Below the pieces are notes generated by a model. The model did not search any database. It saw only the letters and a program-made list of their open reading frames with translations, and was not told the origin of the DNA. 64,000 bases of DNA from Actinobacillus minor NM305 (GTDB lineage: Bacteria > Pseudomonadota > Gammaproteobacteria > Enterobacterales > Pasteurellaceae): positions 1 through 64,000 of the forward strand of contig NZ_ACQL01000085.1 of the NCBI RefSeq assembly GCF_000175195.1. The letters are read 5' to 3'. Shown here one piece after another: positions 9,091 to 17,242 of the stretch (positions are counted from its first letter, which is position 1; each line of letters starts with the position of its first letter). Position numbers and translations under genes: made by a program.

Positions 9091-10386
9091 TTAAGCTTGT
9101 TGTGCCATTACTTCATCAAATGACATTGCTTTCTCAGTTACTTTCGCTTTTGCTAACACTGCATCTACCGCTTGTTCTTCTAATACCACGTTACGGATAT
9201 TTTCAGTTAATTGACGGTTTTTCGCATAGTGAGCAACAACTTCCGCTGGTTGTTCGTAAGCTGATGCGATATCTGCGATCATCGCTTCAACACGTGCTTC
9301 ATCTACTTTTAATTCGTTAGATGCGATCACGCTTGAAAGTAATAAACCTACTTGAACACGACGTTTTGCATCTGCTTCAAATAATTCAGCCGGTAATTGT
9401 GCAGCCATTTCAGGTTTACCACCGAAACGTTGAACCGCTTGCTGACGTAATACATCAACTTCTTCAGCAACTGCTGCTGCCGGTACTTCGATGTCGTTAT
9501 TTGCTAATAAACCATTGATTACTTGGTTTTTCACACGTGAAGTTAAGGCATTTTTTAACTCACGTTGCATGTTTTTCTTGATTTCTGCACGTAACTCTTC
9601 AACGGTTTTTGCTGAACCGAATTTTTTCACGAATTCTTCCGTTAATTCAGGAAGAACGATGTTTTCTACTTTTTTCAAGGTAATTGCGAATTTCGCAGCT
9701 TTACCTTTTAAGTTCTCAGCGTGGTATTCTGCTGGGAAAGTTACGTTGATGTCGAATTGCTCGCCAGCTTTGTGACCTACGATACCTTCTTCAAAACCAG
9801 GGATCATACGACCTTGACCCATTGCTAATACGAAGTCAGATGCTTTACCGCCTTCGAACTCTTCACCATCTACTGAACCTACGAAGTCGATTGTTACACG
9901 GTCATCTGCTTTTGCTGCTTCAGCCGTTTCTGCAAATGTTGCTTGTTGTTTACGTAACACATCAACCATTTTGTCTAAATCAGCTTCTGTGATCTCAACA
10001 ACCGGTTTTTCAACTTCGATGTTTTCTAAACCTTTTAATTCAACTTCTGGAAACACTTCAAAAGTTGCTGTGAATGAGAAATCTTGACCTGGTTGGTAGT
10101 TGTTTGGTGTGAAAGTTGGACGACCTGCAAGGTTGATTTTTTCAGCGATAACCGCATCAAAGAATGCACGTTGCATTTCTTCAGATAATACATCTTGACG
10201 AGCTGCTAAACCAAAACGTTGCTCGATGATTGAGTGTGGTACTTTACCTTTACGGAAGCCATCTACGCGAGCATTTTTTGCATAGCCTTTTAATTGTTCT
10301 TTGTAACCAGCTTCGATTTTATCTGCTGCTACGGTAATTGTTACACGGCGTTGTAAGCCTTCTAAAGTTTCAATAGAAATTGACAT
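9091..10386 (-). CDS. tig: Trigger factor (ribosome-associated chaperone)
   Basis: Ribosome-bound chaperone with peptidyl-prolyl isomerase activity. The 431-residue protein shows all three domains: the ribosome-docking domain with [16 protein letters not shown] near residue 45, an FKBP-like PPIase domain ([33 protein letters not shown]) around residues 155-240, and a helical C-terminal domain. Length matches E. coli Tig (432). It is followed by its own terminator. Confidence 0.97.
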   Translation of the reverse strand: MSISIETLEGLQRRVTITVAADKIEAGYKEQLKGYAKNARVDGFRKGKVPHSIIEQRFGLAARQDVLSEEMQRAFFDAVIAEKINLAGRPTFTPNNYQPGQDFSFTATFEVFPEVELKGLENIEVEKPVVEITEADLDKMVDVLRKQQATFAETAEAAKADDRVTIDFVGSVDGEEFEGGKASDFVLAMGQGRMIPGFEEGIVGHKAGEQFDINVTFPAEYHAENLKGKAAKFAITLKKVENIVLPELTEEFVKKFGSAKTVEELRAEIKKNMQRELKNALTSRVKNQVINGLLANNDIEVPAAAVAEEVDVLRQQAVQRFGGKPEMAAQLPAELFEADAKRRVQVGLLLSSVIASNELKVDEARVEAMIADIASAYEQPAEVVAHYAKNRQLTENIRNVVLEEQAVDAVLAKAKVTEKAMSFDEVMAQQA

Positions 10387-10489
10387 TCTTAAACCTCAAT
10401 TTGAGTATATAAAAGATAGAGAAATAGGCGAACATTGTAGCGATCTATCCGAGATCTGTCGAGAGAAAATCGCAAGGTTTATGTTATAA

Positions 10490-10524
10490 AAAATGGAGAA
10501 TAGTGAAATACTATTCTCCATTTT
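10490..10524 (-). terminator. Terminator after the BON-LysM gene
   Basis: Perfect 15-bp arms (AAAATGGAGAATAGT and its complement) around a 5-nt loop, just downstream of the minus-strand gene. Such a long perfect stem should work in both directions. Confidence 0.75.
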
Positions 10525-10537
10525 GATATTTTAAGGA

Positions 10538-10981
10538 TTAAAGACCTTTTGGAATACGGATTTTTTGACCTGGGAAGATCTTATCCGCATCTTTAATAAC
10601 TTCTTTGTTAGCTTCAACGATTGCCGTATATTTTGCACCGTTACCGTAAGCTTTTTCTGCGATTTTCCATAATGTATCGCCTTTAGCAATGATGTAGAAT
10701 TCATCATCACCAGCAATTTGTTCGCCATTTGCGATTTGAACATTATCGATATTAACGGTATCAATGCCCGCTACGTTACCAGCCATTAATACTGCTTTTT
10801 CAATCGCTGCTGCTGTTGAAGCAACACCACTTAAACTTGCTACGCCGTTTTCAACGGTAACTTGTACATTTTCAACACCAGGATTATCTTGTGCAAGATG
10901 TTCTGTTACTGCACTTGACGCTTCCTCTTCTTTTGTAAATAACTTGCGACCGATATCTGCTGCGAAATCAAATAAACCCAT
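10538..10981 (-). CDS. BON and LysM domain protein (Kbp/YgaU-like)
   Basis: About 147 residues starting MGLFDFAADIGRKLF, the same opening as E. coli Kbp. A BON domain follows (VENVQVTVENGVASLSGVA), then a C-terminal LysM domain (FYIIAKGDTLWKIAEKAYG ... IFPGQKIRIP). Kbp is a cytoplasmic potassium-binding protein; potassium sensing here is inferred by similarity. The ATG at 10981 is chosen because AGGAT lies about 8 bp ahead and homology begins there. Upstream in-frame ATGs would add a leader not seen in the family. Confidence 0.85.
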   Translation of the reverse strand: MGLFDFAADIGRKLFTKEEEASSAVTEHLAQDNPGVENVQVTVENGVASLSGVASTAAAIEKAVLMAGNVAGIDTVNIDNVQIANGEQIAGDDEFYIIAKGDTLWKIAEKAYGNGAKYTAIVEANKEVIKDADKIFPGQKIRIPKGL

Positions 10982-11092
10982 TTTCATATCCTCATGTTTA
11001 GGTAAATTAGAGAGTAAATTTAACATCATTCATCGAAATGATGTAGTTCTTATGTTAGAGTATTGCAACTCAATTTAGTTCAGGAGGAAGGA

Positions 11093-11545
11093 ATGAAATT
11101 AGCAGAAGCCTTGATCGAACGTGCAGATTTACAACGCCGCTTAGAACAATTAAAGCAACGGTTACGCCAAAATGCCCAATATCAAGAGGGCGAACAACCT
11201 GCTGAAGATCCGAATAGCTTGCTTAATGAATATCATCAAATTACGCAGTTATTAGAGCAAATGGTGATTAAAATTAATATGGCAAACCATCGTATTGGCT
11301 TAGAAAATGGTTTGTTGATGGTGTCTGCATTGGCTCAACGAGACAGATTGAAAAATGAACATGCCATGTTAGTGGAATTAGCAAATGCCGCAACGCCAAC
11401 CTTTGATCGTTATAGCCGTAGTGAAATCAAAATGTTATCTGCGATTGATGTTAAAGAACTGCGTAAACGCATTGATCACATCGCAAAACAACATCGAGAG
11501 CTCGATACACAAATCCAGCAAGCTAACTGGTTAAACGATCTTTGA
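11093..11545 (+). CDS. DIP1984 family protein
   Basis: Helical protein of 150 residues beginning MKLAEALIERADLQRRLEQLKQ and ending IQQANWLNDL. It has heptad-like patterns through most of its length and matches the family annotated DIP1984, sometimes called septicolysin, which has no firm function. The ATG at 11093 follows an excellent GGAGGAAGGA ribosome site; an in-frame upstream ATG at 11063 is spurious. No signal peptide or membrane segment is visible, so a secreted toxin role is unlikely from the sequence. Confidence 0.75.
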   Translation: MKLAEALIERADLQRRLEQLKQRLRQNAQYQEGEQPAEDPNSLLNEYHQITQLLEQMVIKINMANHRIGLENGLLMVSALAQRDRLKNEHAMLVELANAATPTFDRYSRSEIKMLSAIDVKELRKRIDHIAKQHRELDTQIQQANWLNDL

Positions 11546-11556
11546 TTAAAAAGGTA

Positions 11557-11721
11557 ATTTTTACTTCAAGGCGAATACAAAACCTCGCTTAAGGTTATAT
11601 AGCGTCGAAATTTGTACAGAAGTGAAGAGCAGCTTTATTGATATACTGTGTAGCTCCGTACAAGTTAAAGCGTAAAGTGACCGTGTAGTTTGTACAACCC
11701 TGTATTGATTGAAGTAAAAAT
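11557..11721. repeat. 165-bp element with terminal inverted repeats
   Basis: ATTTTTACTTCAA at 11557-11569 is repeated perfectly inverted at 11709-11721. The match continues inward imperfectly (GAATACA / CAATACA). The interior holds TTTGTAC motifs in both orientations. The element fills the gap ahead of holC and has no convincing gene. A short non-autonomous mobile element or a structured leader are both possible. Confidence 0.45.
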
Positions 11722-11791
11722 GGGTGGGATAGGGGTATTTTATGAAATGTGGTAAAAAAGATAAAAATCTGACCGCTTGAAGGAAGATGAT

Positions 11792-12214
11792 GTGAAACAA
11801 GTACAATTTTATGTTTTAACCCAAGATAACATTTATGAACAAGCTTGCGATTTAGCCGCAAAAGCGTGGCGATTAGGAAAACGAGTACTTATTGCTTGTG
11901 AAACGGAACAGCAAGCCTTTGAAATTGACGAACGACTTTGGGCGAGAGAACCTGATTCCTTTGTGCCACACAATTTGTCTGGCGAAGTGACACAATACGC
12001 TACGCCTATTGAGATTTCTTGGAAAGGGAAACGCAATGCACAGCGTAGAGATCTGCTGATTTCGCTACAACAAGCGATTCCTGAATATGTGGCAAGCTTT
12101 ACGCAAGTGATTGAGTTTGTACCTATTCAAGAAACAGAAAAAGCTCAAGCGAGAGAACGTTATAAACAATATCGCCAAATGGGCTGGCAGTTAAGTACGG
12201 AAACTTTAGCGTAA
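11792..12214 (+). CDS. holC: DNA polymerase III subunit chi
   Basis: The chi subunit links the clamp loader to SSB at the replication fork. The 140-residue protein starts VKQVQFYVLTQDN and shows the chi pattern: LAAKAWRLGKRVLIACE, DERLWAREPDSFVPHNL and YRQMGWQLSTETLA. Translation starts at GTG 11792, with AGGA 7 bp upstream; the in-frame TTG at 11777 lacks a ribosome site. The gene is often found beside pepA and valS, but neither is next to it here. Confidence 0.9.
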   Translation: MKQVQFYVLTQDNIYEQACDLAAKAWRLGKRVLIACETEQQAFEIDERLWAREPDSFVPHNLSGEVTQYATPIEISWKGKRNAQRRDLLISLQQAIPEYVASFTQVIEFVPIQETEKAQARERYKQYRQMGWQLSTETLA

Positions 12215-12236
12215 AAAAATAAAGCATAAAAACACA

Positions 12237-12272
12237 AAGCGGTCGTAAATCATCAAAAATTTACGACCGCTT
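12237..12272. terminator. Inverted uptake-signal pair acting as bidirectional terminator
   Basis: AAGCGGTCGTAAAT and its exact complement (14 bp) flank an 8-nt loop between the convergent holC and FMN reductase genes. Each arm contains the AAGCGGTC core of the Apl-type uptake signal. Confidence 0.8.
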
Positions 12273-12332
12273 GTTTTATCGAAGAAAATTAAAATTTCTC
12301 AACAAATTTTGCGTAGCCTTGAATAAAGCTCT

Positions 12333-12848
12333 CTAACAACTGAACAACTGAACAACTGGCTCAAGAACCACTTCGCCTTGCTCGTTAAACACACCATTAA
12401 ATACGCCTCCCACAGAAGCATTTTGTGAATAAACCGGCATATTGATAAATGTACCTGATGCGATAGCACGTAATTGATCCGCTACACGCACCCCGCCAGC
12501 CATACCGGCTGCAACGGTTACGATCCCTGCCGGTTTGCCAATCCATTTACTTTGACCCATTGGGCGAGAAACAACATCAATCGCATTTTTTAACATTGCT
12601 GAAATTGCCGCGTTGTGTTCCGGGCTAACTAAAAGTACGCCATCTGCGTTTGCTACCGCTTCACGCACACGAGTATATTCTGCTGGAGAATTTTCATCTA
12701 AATCACGGTCGTAAAGTGGTAGATCGCCAATTTCAACGATATTTAATTGAATGCTTGTCGGTGCAATTTTTTGTAAGTGTTTAACAACAAGTCGGCTTGC
12801 TGATGTTTTGCTTGCACTACCAATAAGTACAGCGATTTGTTTTGCCAT
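12333..12848 (-). CDS. NAD(P)H-dependent FMN reductase family protein, C-terminus frameshifted
   Basis: Flavodoxin-fold reductase of 171 residues as read: IAVLIGSASKTSASR (FMN phosphate loop), VLLVSPEHNAAISAMLKNAIDVVSRP (the conserved SPEYN-like flavin motif) and PAGIVTVAAGMAGG. Family members reduce flavins, quinones or chromate. An 8-bp unit present three times near the end shifts the frame and ends the protein at VVQLFSC. With two units the frame would run on to a TAA at 12289-12291 through LESFIQGYAKFVEKF, giving 183 residues. The catalytic core is intact, so the protein may still work. Confidence 0.8.
   Translation of the reverse strand: MAKQIAVLIGSASKTSASRLVVKHLQKIAPTSIQLNIVEIGDLPLYDRDLDENSPAEYTRVREAVANADGVLLVSPEHNAAISAMLKNAIDVVSRPMGQSKWIGKPAGIVTVAAGMAGGVRVADQLRAIASGTFINMPVYSQNASVGGVFNGVFNEQGEVVLEPVVQLFSC
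12335..12358. repeat. Octanucleotide tandem repeat (three units)
   Basis: AACAACTG occurs three times head to tail inside the 3' end of the FMN reductase gene. Eight is not a multiple of three, so each gain or loss of a unit changes the C-terminal reading frame. Confidence 0.9.
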
Positions 12849-12994
12849 AATCGGATTCCTTTTTAAATAAAATACGGGATAAAAAAGTTAGGTTATTTTA
12901 ATGAAAAGTATAATGATGATAAACCTCTATTCAGTAAAAATACTCTTTACCCTCACTTAATAATCGTTTTTGACCAATCGCATTGATTTGCAAC

Positions 12995-13073
12995 AAATTT
13001 GTACAAATTTTGAGATGACGATACCGATTATGTTATAGTGCTATCAGCAAATCCTCAGGGTATAGTGATTTGC
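12995..13073 (+). promoter_or_regulatory. Promoter and palindromic sites ahead of the GarR-like gene
   Basis: A perfect 16-bp palindrome AAATTTGTACAAATTT (12995-13010) touches a -35-like TTGAGA (13010-13015). TATAGT follows after 18 bp (13034-13039). A second inverted repeat, GCAAATC / GATTTGC (13047-13053, 13067-13073), lies in the transcribed leader. The placement suggests repressor control. The rest of the 12849-13123 gap shows nothing else. Confidence 0.45.
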
Positions 13074-13123
13074 GAAAGCCCTTAATCAAGGAAATGCATA
13101 GTTAAATAATAAAGGAGAAAATT

Positions 13124-14002
13124 ATGCAAAAATTTAATACAAATCAAGTTGGCTGGATTGGCTTAGGTCAAATGGGTGAACCTATGGTTAAGCATTTATT
13201 AAATCAAGGCACTAAAGTGGGTGTTTATAACCGTAGCAAAGCAAAATGTGAGGCAGTTGTGGCATTAGGTGCAACGGCTTACGATTCCGTCTTAGAATTA
13301 GTGCAAGCAAATGAGATTATCTTTTTAATGATTGCAGACTATCAAGCGGTACAGCAGGTATTAGACGAAAAGGTTTTATCAGCATTAAAAGGGAAGCTCA
13401 TTGTGAATATGAGCACGATCTCGCCCGTTCAAAACCAAGCAGTGGAAGCATTATTAGCACAATATGGTGCAGAATTTGTGGAGGCACCGGTTTCTGGATC
13501 AAGCAAGGTTGCTGAAGCAGGTAAATTGTTAGTTTTAGCTGCAGGTAAAGAGGAAATTGTTGAGCAGCTTAAACCATTATTCTCAGCGTTTAGCACCACG
13601 ACTTTTTATTACGGCGAAGTTGGAAAAGCAGGTGGAATGAAATTAATGATTAACTCATTATTAGGTATCTTCATTCAAGCCTATGGCGAAGCCCTTGTAT
13701 TTGCAGATCAGTATGGTATCCCTAAAGAAAAAGTCATCGAGATGATCTCAGGTTCAGCAATGAATACAGCTATTTTCCAAGCGAAAGTGCCAATGTATCT
13801 ACAAGACGACTTTAGCCCGGCTTTTATGATGAAACATATGACGAAAGATTTTAATTTAGCTAAAGCAGAAATGTTAAAACAAGGTCGAGCGTTCCCACTT
13901 ATCGAACAAGCCGCAACTAGCTACAATCAGGCAAATGACGCTGGTTTAAGTGAAGTGGATATGGCTGCGATTTATCAGTTTTTAGCGAATAGAGTAAAAT
14001 AA
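13124..14002 (+). CDS. NAD(P)-dependent beta-hydroxyacid dehydrogenase (GarR/HIBADH family)
   Basis: Protein of 292 residues in the 3-hydroxyisobutyrate / tartronate semialdehyde reductase family. Rossmann motif VGWIGLGQMGEPMVKHL, substrate loop EAPVSGSSKVAEAGKL, and the catalytic lysine in GKAGGMKLMINSLLG are present. It starts after a clear AAGGAG. It lies beside the yiaJ regulator and the diketogulonate block but on its own promoter and in convergent orientation to yiaJ. Tartronate semialdehyde or a related aldehyde acid is a likely substrate, but this cannot be settled here. Confidence 0.82.
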   Translation: MQKFNTNQVGWIGLGQMGEPMVKHLLNQGTKVGVYNRSKAKCEAVVALGATAYDSVLELVQANEIIFLMIADYQAVQQVLDEKVLSALKGKLIVNMSTISPVQNQAVEALLAQYGAEFVEAPVSGSSKVAEAGKLLVLAAGKEEIVEQLKPLFSAFSTTTFYYGEVGKAGGMKLMINSLLGIFIQAYGEALVFADQYGIPKEKVIEMISGSAMNTAIFQAKVPMYLQDDFSPAFMMKHMTKDFNLAKAEMLKQGRAFPLIEQAATSYNQANDAGLSEVDMAAIYQFLANRVK

Positions 14003-14078
14003 CGTAAGTGACTCTTTATTACAAAATTAAACAAATTTAACCATCGTACCTCTATAATAAAGAGGTATAGTAAAACAA

Positions 14079-14120
14079 AGTTGGTAATAATTACTCAAAC
14101 TAATTCTTACCAACTCTTTT
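14079..14120. terminator. Terminator region between convergent genes
   Basis: AGTTGGTAA (14079-14087) pairs with TTACCAACT (14107-14115), followed by CTTTT. A smaller hairpin, TACCTCT / AGAGGTA, precedes it at 14047-14067. Confidence 0.55.
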
Positions 14121-14194
14121 ATTTAAAAAAATCTTATATAAATAACTTATTACGCTTTTTCGTTAATCTATCCTAGTTAGCTTTAAGATGATTT

Positions 14195-15001
14195 TTAGAC
14201 AAAATCTGCTTTTTCCCATCCTAGCTCTTTTGAAATCGCTAAAGCGGTCTGTTTAATTTCTTGATGTAAGAAATCTGTGCCAATTTGATGCAATCTTGAT
14301 ACTGATGTTGAGACCGAGAGGGCGTATTTAACTTCGCCTTTAAAGTTGAAAATGGGATAAGCGATGCAAGTTACGCCAATTTCATTTTCTTCTTTATCAA
14401 GTGCAAAATGTTGCTGTTTGATTTCCGCAAGCTCATTTTGCATCGTATGGATATCGGTAATCGTATTACACGTGAGAGGTTGAATAATCTCTTGATGGCT
14501 TTCCCAGTATTTTTCTAAATAAGCGAGTGAATTTTTATCGTAAGCAAGATAGAGTTTCCCCATACCTGAGCAATACAGCGAGAGACGTTGCCCGATATAA
14601 GCACGTGTTTGTAGCATGCCAGTCGTTGGTTCTAACTTATAAATCATAATCGCATGATCATCTTCTCGCATTGAAAAATTGACTGTTTCACCCGTTTTTA
14701 AATTAAGTTGCTCAAGGTAAGGGGCTGCCACATGAATAATGTTGAGTGACGAAAACATTTTATGCCCAATCGAAAGGCATTTGGTCGTGAGGCGGTAGCT
14801 TCCGGCCGTGGTTGCGGGTTGAATAAACCCTTCTTGTTGTAGCCCTTGTAGGAGGCGATGGACCGTACTTTTATTTAATCCTGCTTTTTCCGCCAACTGT
14901 GCTAAAGGGCAACCATTAGGGTAATTGCTTAAAATATCCAGTAATTTTAGTCCTCGAATTAGGCTTTGATTTCCGTTTGCTTTCTCTTCTGTCATATCCA
15001 T
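14195..15001 (-). CDS. yiaJ: IclR family transcriptional regulator (YiaJ-like)
   Basis: Protein of 268 residues. The N-terminal winged helix (LIRGLKLLDILSNYPNGCPLAQLAEKAGLNKSTVHRLLQGL, split here only by reading order) is followed by the IclR effector domain, with LETGETVNFS-like NLKTGETVNFSMRE, YIGQRLSLYCSGMGKLYLA and EENEIGVTCIAYPIF. It is divergent from yiaK, the arrangement of the E. coli yia operon, where YiaJ represses yiaK-S. An operator-like palindrome and two CRP sites lie in the shared intergenic region. The effector is unknown. Confidence 0.88.
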   Translation of the reverse strand: MDMTEEKANGNQSLIRGLKLLDILSNYPNGCPLAQLAEKAGLNKSTVHRLLQGLQQEGFIQPATTAGSYRLTTKCLSIGHKMFSSLNIIHVAAPYLEQLNLKTGETVNFSMREDDHAIMIYKLEPTTGMLQTRAYIGQRLSLYCSGMGKLYLAYDKNSLAYLEKYWESHQEIIQPLTCNTITDIHTMQNELAEIKQQHFALDKEENEIGVTCIAYPIFNFKGEVKYALSVSTSVSRLHQIGTDFLHQEIKQTALAISKELGWEKADFV

Positions 15002-15057
15002 TCCGTATTGATTTTTGATTAGTCTTTTTTATTAAAAGAGAATTTCCGAATAAAAAA

Positions 15058-15073
15058 TGTGATGGAGTTCACA
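15058..15073. promoter_or_regulatory. CRP binding site 1 of the yiaJ-yiaK region
   Basis: TGTGA-N6-TCACA with perfect half-sites and N6 TGGAGT. Confidence 0.85.
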
Positions 15074-15089
15074 TTTTTAATATTCAAAA

Positions 15090-15105
15090 TGTGAGGGATC
15101 TCACA
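15090..15105. promoter_or_regulatory. CRP binding site 2 of the yiaJ-yiaK region
   Basis: A second perfect TGTGA-N6-TCACA (N6 GGGATC) is centred 32 bp, about three helical turns, from site 1, so both lie on the same face of the DNA. Confidence 0.85.
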
Positions 15106-15157
15106 AAATTGAATTTTCCCTCTTAACGTCTAGTAAATAACCTTTTAATATCCAAAT

Positions 15158-15183
15158 ATGAAATAGCATTTCATAAAATGAAA
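15158..15183. promoter_or_regulatory. IclR-type operator ahead of yiaK
   Basis: ATGAAAT-AGC-ATTTCAT (15158-15174) overlaps TTTCAT-AAA-ATGAAA (15169-15183). The TGAAA/TTTCA halves match operators of IclR-family repressors such as KdgR. The position just before the yiaK ribosome site suits repression by the divergent YiaJ. Confidence 0.6.
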
Positions 15184-15205
15184 TTATAGCCTAAAAGGAG
15201 CCATT

Positions 15206-16210
15206 ATGACTATTCGTGTATCCTATGATGAATTAAAAGCGGAGTTTAAACGTGTATTACTTGCTCGCCAAGTTCGCGAAGAAATCGCAGAAGAATGTGC
15301 AACGGTTTTTACCGACACAACACAAGCAGGTGCTTATTCGCACGGGGTAAACCGCTTCCCTCGTTTTATTCAGCAGCTTGAAAATGGCGATATTATCCCT
15401 GAAGCCGAGCCTACAAAAGTTTTAGGTTTAGGTGCAGTTGAGCAATGGGATGCACATCAAGCCATTGGTAATTTAACAGCGAAGAAAATGATGGATCGTG
15501 CAATGGAATTAGCGGCACAGAATGGTATTGGTGTGGTCGCGTTACGAAATGCAAACCATTGGATGCGTGGTGGTTCTTATGGCTGGCAAGCAGCAGAAAA
15601 AGGTTATATCGGTATTTGTTGGACAAATGCGCTTGCCGTTATGCCACCTTGGGGCGCAAAAGAATGTCGTATTGGAACAAACCCGTTAATTATCGCGGTG
15701 CCGACAACACCAATCACAATGGTGGATATGTCCTGCTCAATGTACTCTTACGGTATGTTAGAAGTGCATCGTTTAGCCGGTCGCCAAACTTTTGTTGATG
15801 CTGGTTTTGATGATGATGGTAATTTAACCCGAGATCCAGCAACTGTTGAGAAAAATCGCCGCTTGTTACCGATGGGCTTCTGGAAAGGTTCAGGTTTATC
15901 CATTGTGTTGGATATGATTGCGACATTACTTTCAAATGGTGAATCCACTGCCGCAGTAACTGAAGATAAAAGCGATGAGTACTGTGTATCACAAGTCTTT
16001 ATTGCCATTGAGGTTGATCGTTTGATTGATGGTAAAACAAAAGAGGAAAAACTTAACCGCATTATGGAATATGTAAAAACTGCAGAACCGTCAGATCCAA
16101 ATGTGGAAGTACGTTTACCTGGGCACGAATTTACAACCATTCTAGCGGATAACAAAGCAAATGGTATTCCTGTTGATGATACGGTTTGGGCGAAATTGAA
16201 ATCTTTATAA
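15206..16210 (+). CDS. yiaK: 2,3-diketo-L-gulonate reductase
   Basis: Member of the malate/L-lactate dehydrogenase fold family; YiaK (DlgD) reduces 2,3-diketo-L-gulonate to 3-keto-L-gulonate with NADH. The 334-residue protein shows [37 protein letters not shown] with the catalytic His, [24 protein letters not shown] and [15 protein letters not shown]. It is the first gene of a block with yiaL, yiaMNO and lyxK, with AAGGAG upstream of the ATG and CRP and IclR-type sites further up. Confidence 0.93.
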   Translation: MTIRVSYDELKAEFKRVLLARQVREEIAEECATVFTDTTQAGAYSHGVNRFPRFIQQLENGDIIPEAEPTKVLGLGAVEQWDAHQAIGNLTAKKMMDRAMELAAQNGIGVVALRNANHWMRGGSYGWQAAEKGYIGICWTNALAVMPPWGAKECRIGTNPLIIAVPTTPITMVDMSCSMYSYGMLEVHRLAGRQTFVDAGFDDDGNLTRDPATVEKNRRLLPMGFWKGSGLSIVLDMIATLLSNGESTAAVTEDKSDEYCVSQVFIAIEVDRLIDGKTKEEKLNRIMEYVKTAEPSDPNVEVRLPGHEFTTILADNKANGIPVDDTVWAKLKSL

Positions 16211-16288
16211 CTGAAATGTGAAAAGCCGAAGTGCAAGCGGTCAAAATATTGAAATGTTTTGCAAATCGGCTTCACAAAGGAGCAAATG

Positions 16289-16756
16289 ATGTTTTTTGGT
16301 CATATCTCAAATTACAATCCCAAACAATATCCAAAAGCAATCGCCTTTGCTTTAGATTATCTGAAAAAGACCGATTTTGATGCGATGGAAGCCGGTGTAT
16401 ATGAGCTAAAAGGACGTGAAATTTTTGTTCAAGTTTTAGACTTAGCAACTCAACCTAAATCGGCATTTCAGCCGGAAGTTCATCGCCGTTATCTTGATGT
16501 GCAATATCTACACAAAGGGAAAGAAGTGATGGCAGCAGCAACGGATTTAGGCACAAACCCGATTGCACAGGCATATGATGAAATTCGTGATATTCAATAC
16601 TACACCACAGCAGAAAACGAAAATGAATTTCGTTGTGTGAGTGGCAATTTTGCTGTCTTTTTCCCTGAAGATACCCATAGAACCGCAATTTATGATGGTA
16701 CGGAGATGATCCGAAAAATTGTCGTTAAAATTGCGATGAGTGAAATTGAGGAGTGA
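16289..16756 (+). CDS. yiaL: YiaL-like DUF386 beta-sandwich protein
   Basis: Protein of 155 residues of the YhcH/YjgK/YiaL family. It opens FFGHISNYNPKQYPKAIAFALDYL and has REIFVQVLDLATQP, PEVHRRYLDVQYLHKG (conserved His residues) and FAVFFPEDTHRTAI, which gives a cupin-like metal site. Family members are tied to sugar acid or sialic acid use, possibly as anomerases, but YiaL has no proven reaction. The ATG at 16289 is chosen from homology and a ribosome site at 16277-16282; the adjacent ATG at 16286 is also possible. Confidence 0.88.
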   Translation: MFFGHISNYNPKQYPKAIAFALDYLKKTDFDAMEAGVYELKGREIFVQVLDLATQPKSAFQPEVHRRYLDVQYLHKGKEVMAAATDLGTNPIAQAYDEIRDIQYYTTAENENEFRCVSGNFAVFFPEDTHRTAIYDGTEMIRKIVVKIAMSEIEE

Positions 16757-16759
16757 TTT

Positions 16760-17242
16760 ATGAAATCTCTAGCTCAACTGGTTGGAAAAGCACTTGAAGC
16801 ATTATGTGTGTTTATTCTTGCCGCAATGTCTATTTTAGTTTTTGTGAACGTAGTTTTACGCTACGGTTTTAATAGTAGTATCAGTGTAACCGAAGAAGTG
16901 TCTCGCTATATGTTCGTTTGGCTAGCGTTTTTAGGTGCGGTTTTGGCTTTTAGTGAAAATCAGCACGTGAGCGTAACAGTTTTAACGGACAAATTATCGC
17001 CCGTAGGTCGCTCGTTATTACGCCTCGTTACCGATGCTGCAATGCTGTTTTGTTGCTACCTGATTGTGGATGGAAGCTGGATCCAATTTCAACTAAACCT
17101 CAATAATCTTGCCCCGATTTCCGGTTTACCGCAGGGGATTACTTATTTAGCTAGCGTGATTGCAGGTGTGTTAATCGGTATTTTAATTTTGGCGAGAATG
17201 TTTACAACCATTGTTAGCCTTGGAAAAGGAGAAGCACAATGA
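16760..17242 (+). CDS. yiaM: TRAP transporter small permease (DctQ type)
   Basis: Small membrane subunit of a tripartite ATP-independent periplasmic transporter. Its 160 residues contain four hydrophobic segments and the DctQ motif TEEVSRYMFVWLAFLGAVLAF. It starts 3 bp after yiaL and overlaps yiaN by 4 bp. In E. coli the YiaMNO system was linked to 2,3-diketo-L-gulonate uptake, which suits the adjacent reductase. Confidence 0.92.
   Translation: MKSLAQLVGKALEALCVFILAAMSILVFVNVVLRYGFNSSISVTEEVSRYMFVWLAFLGAVLAFSENQHVSVTVLTDKLSPVGRSLLRLVTDAAMLFCCYLIVDGSWIQFQLNLNNLAPISGLPQGITYLASVIAGVLIGILILARMFTTIVSLGKGEAQ

Noticed and set aside
11561-11861. Minus-strand open frames opposite the holC upstream region
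   Set aside because: They run through the palindromic element and into holC in the wrong frame; composition is random.
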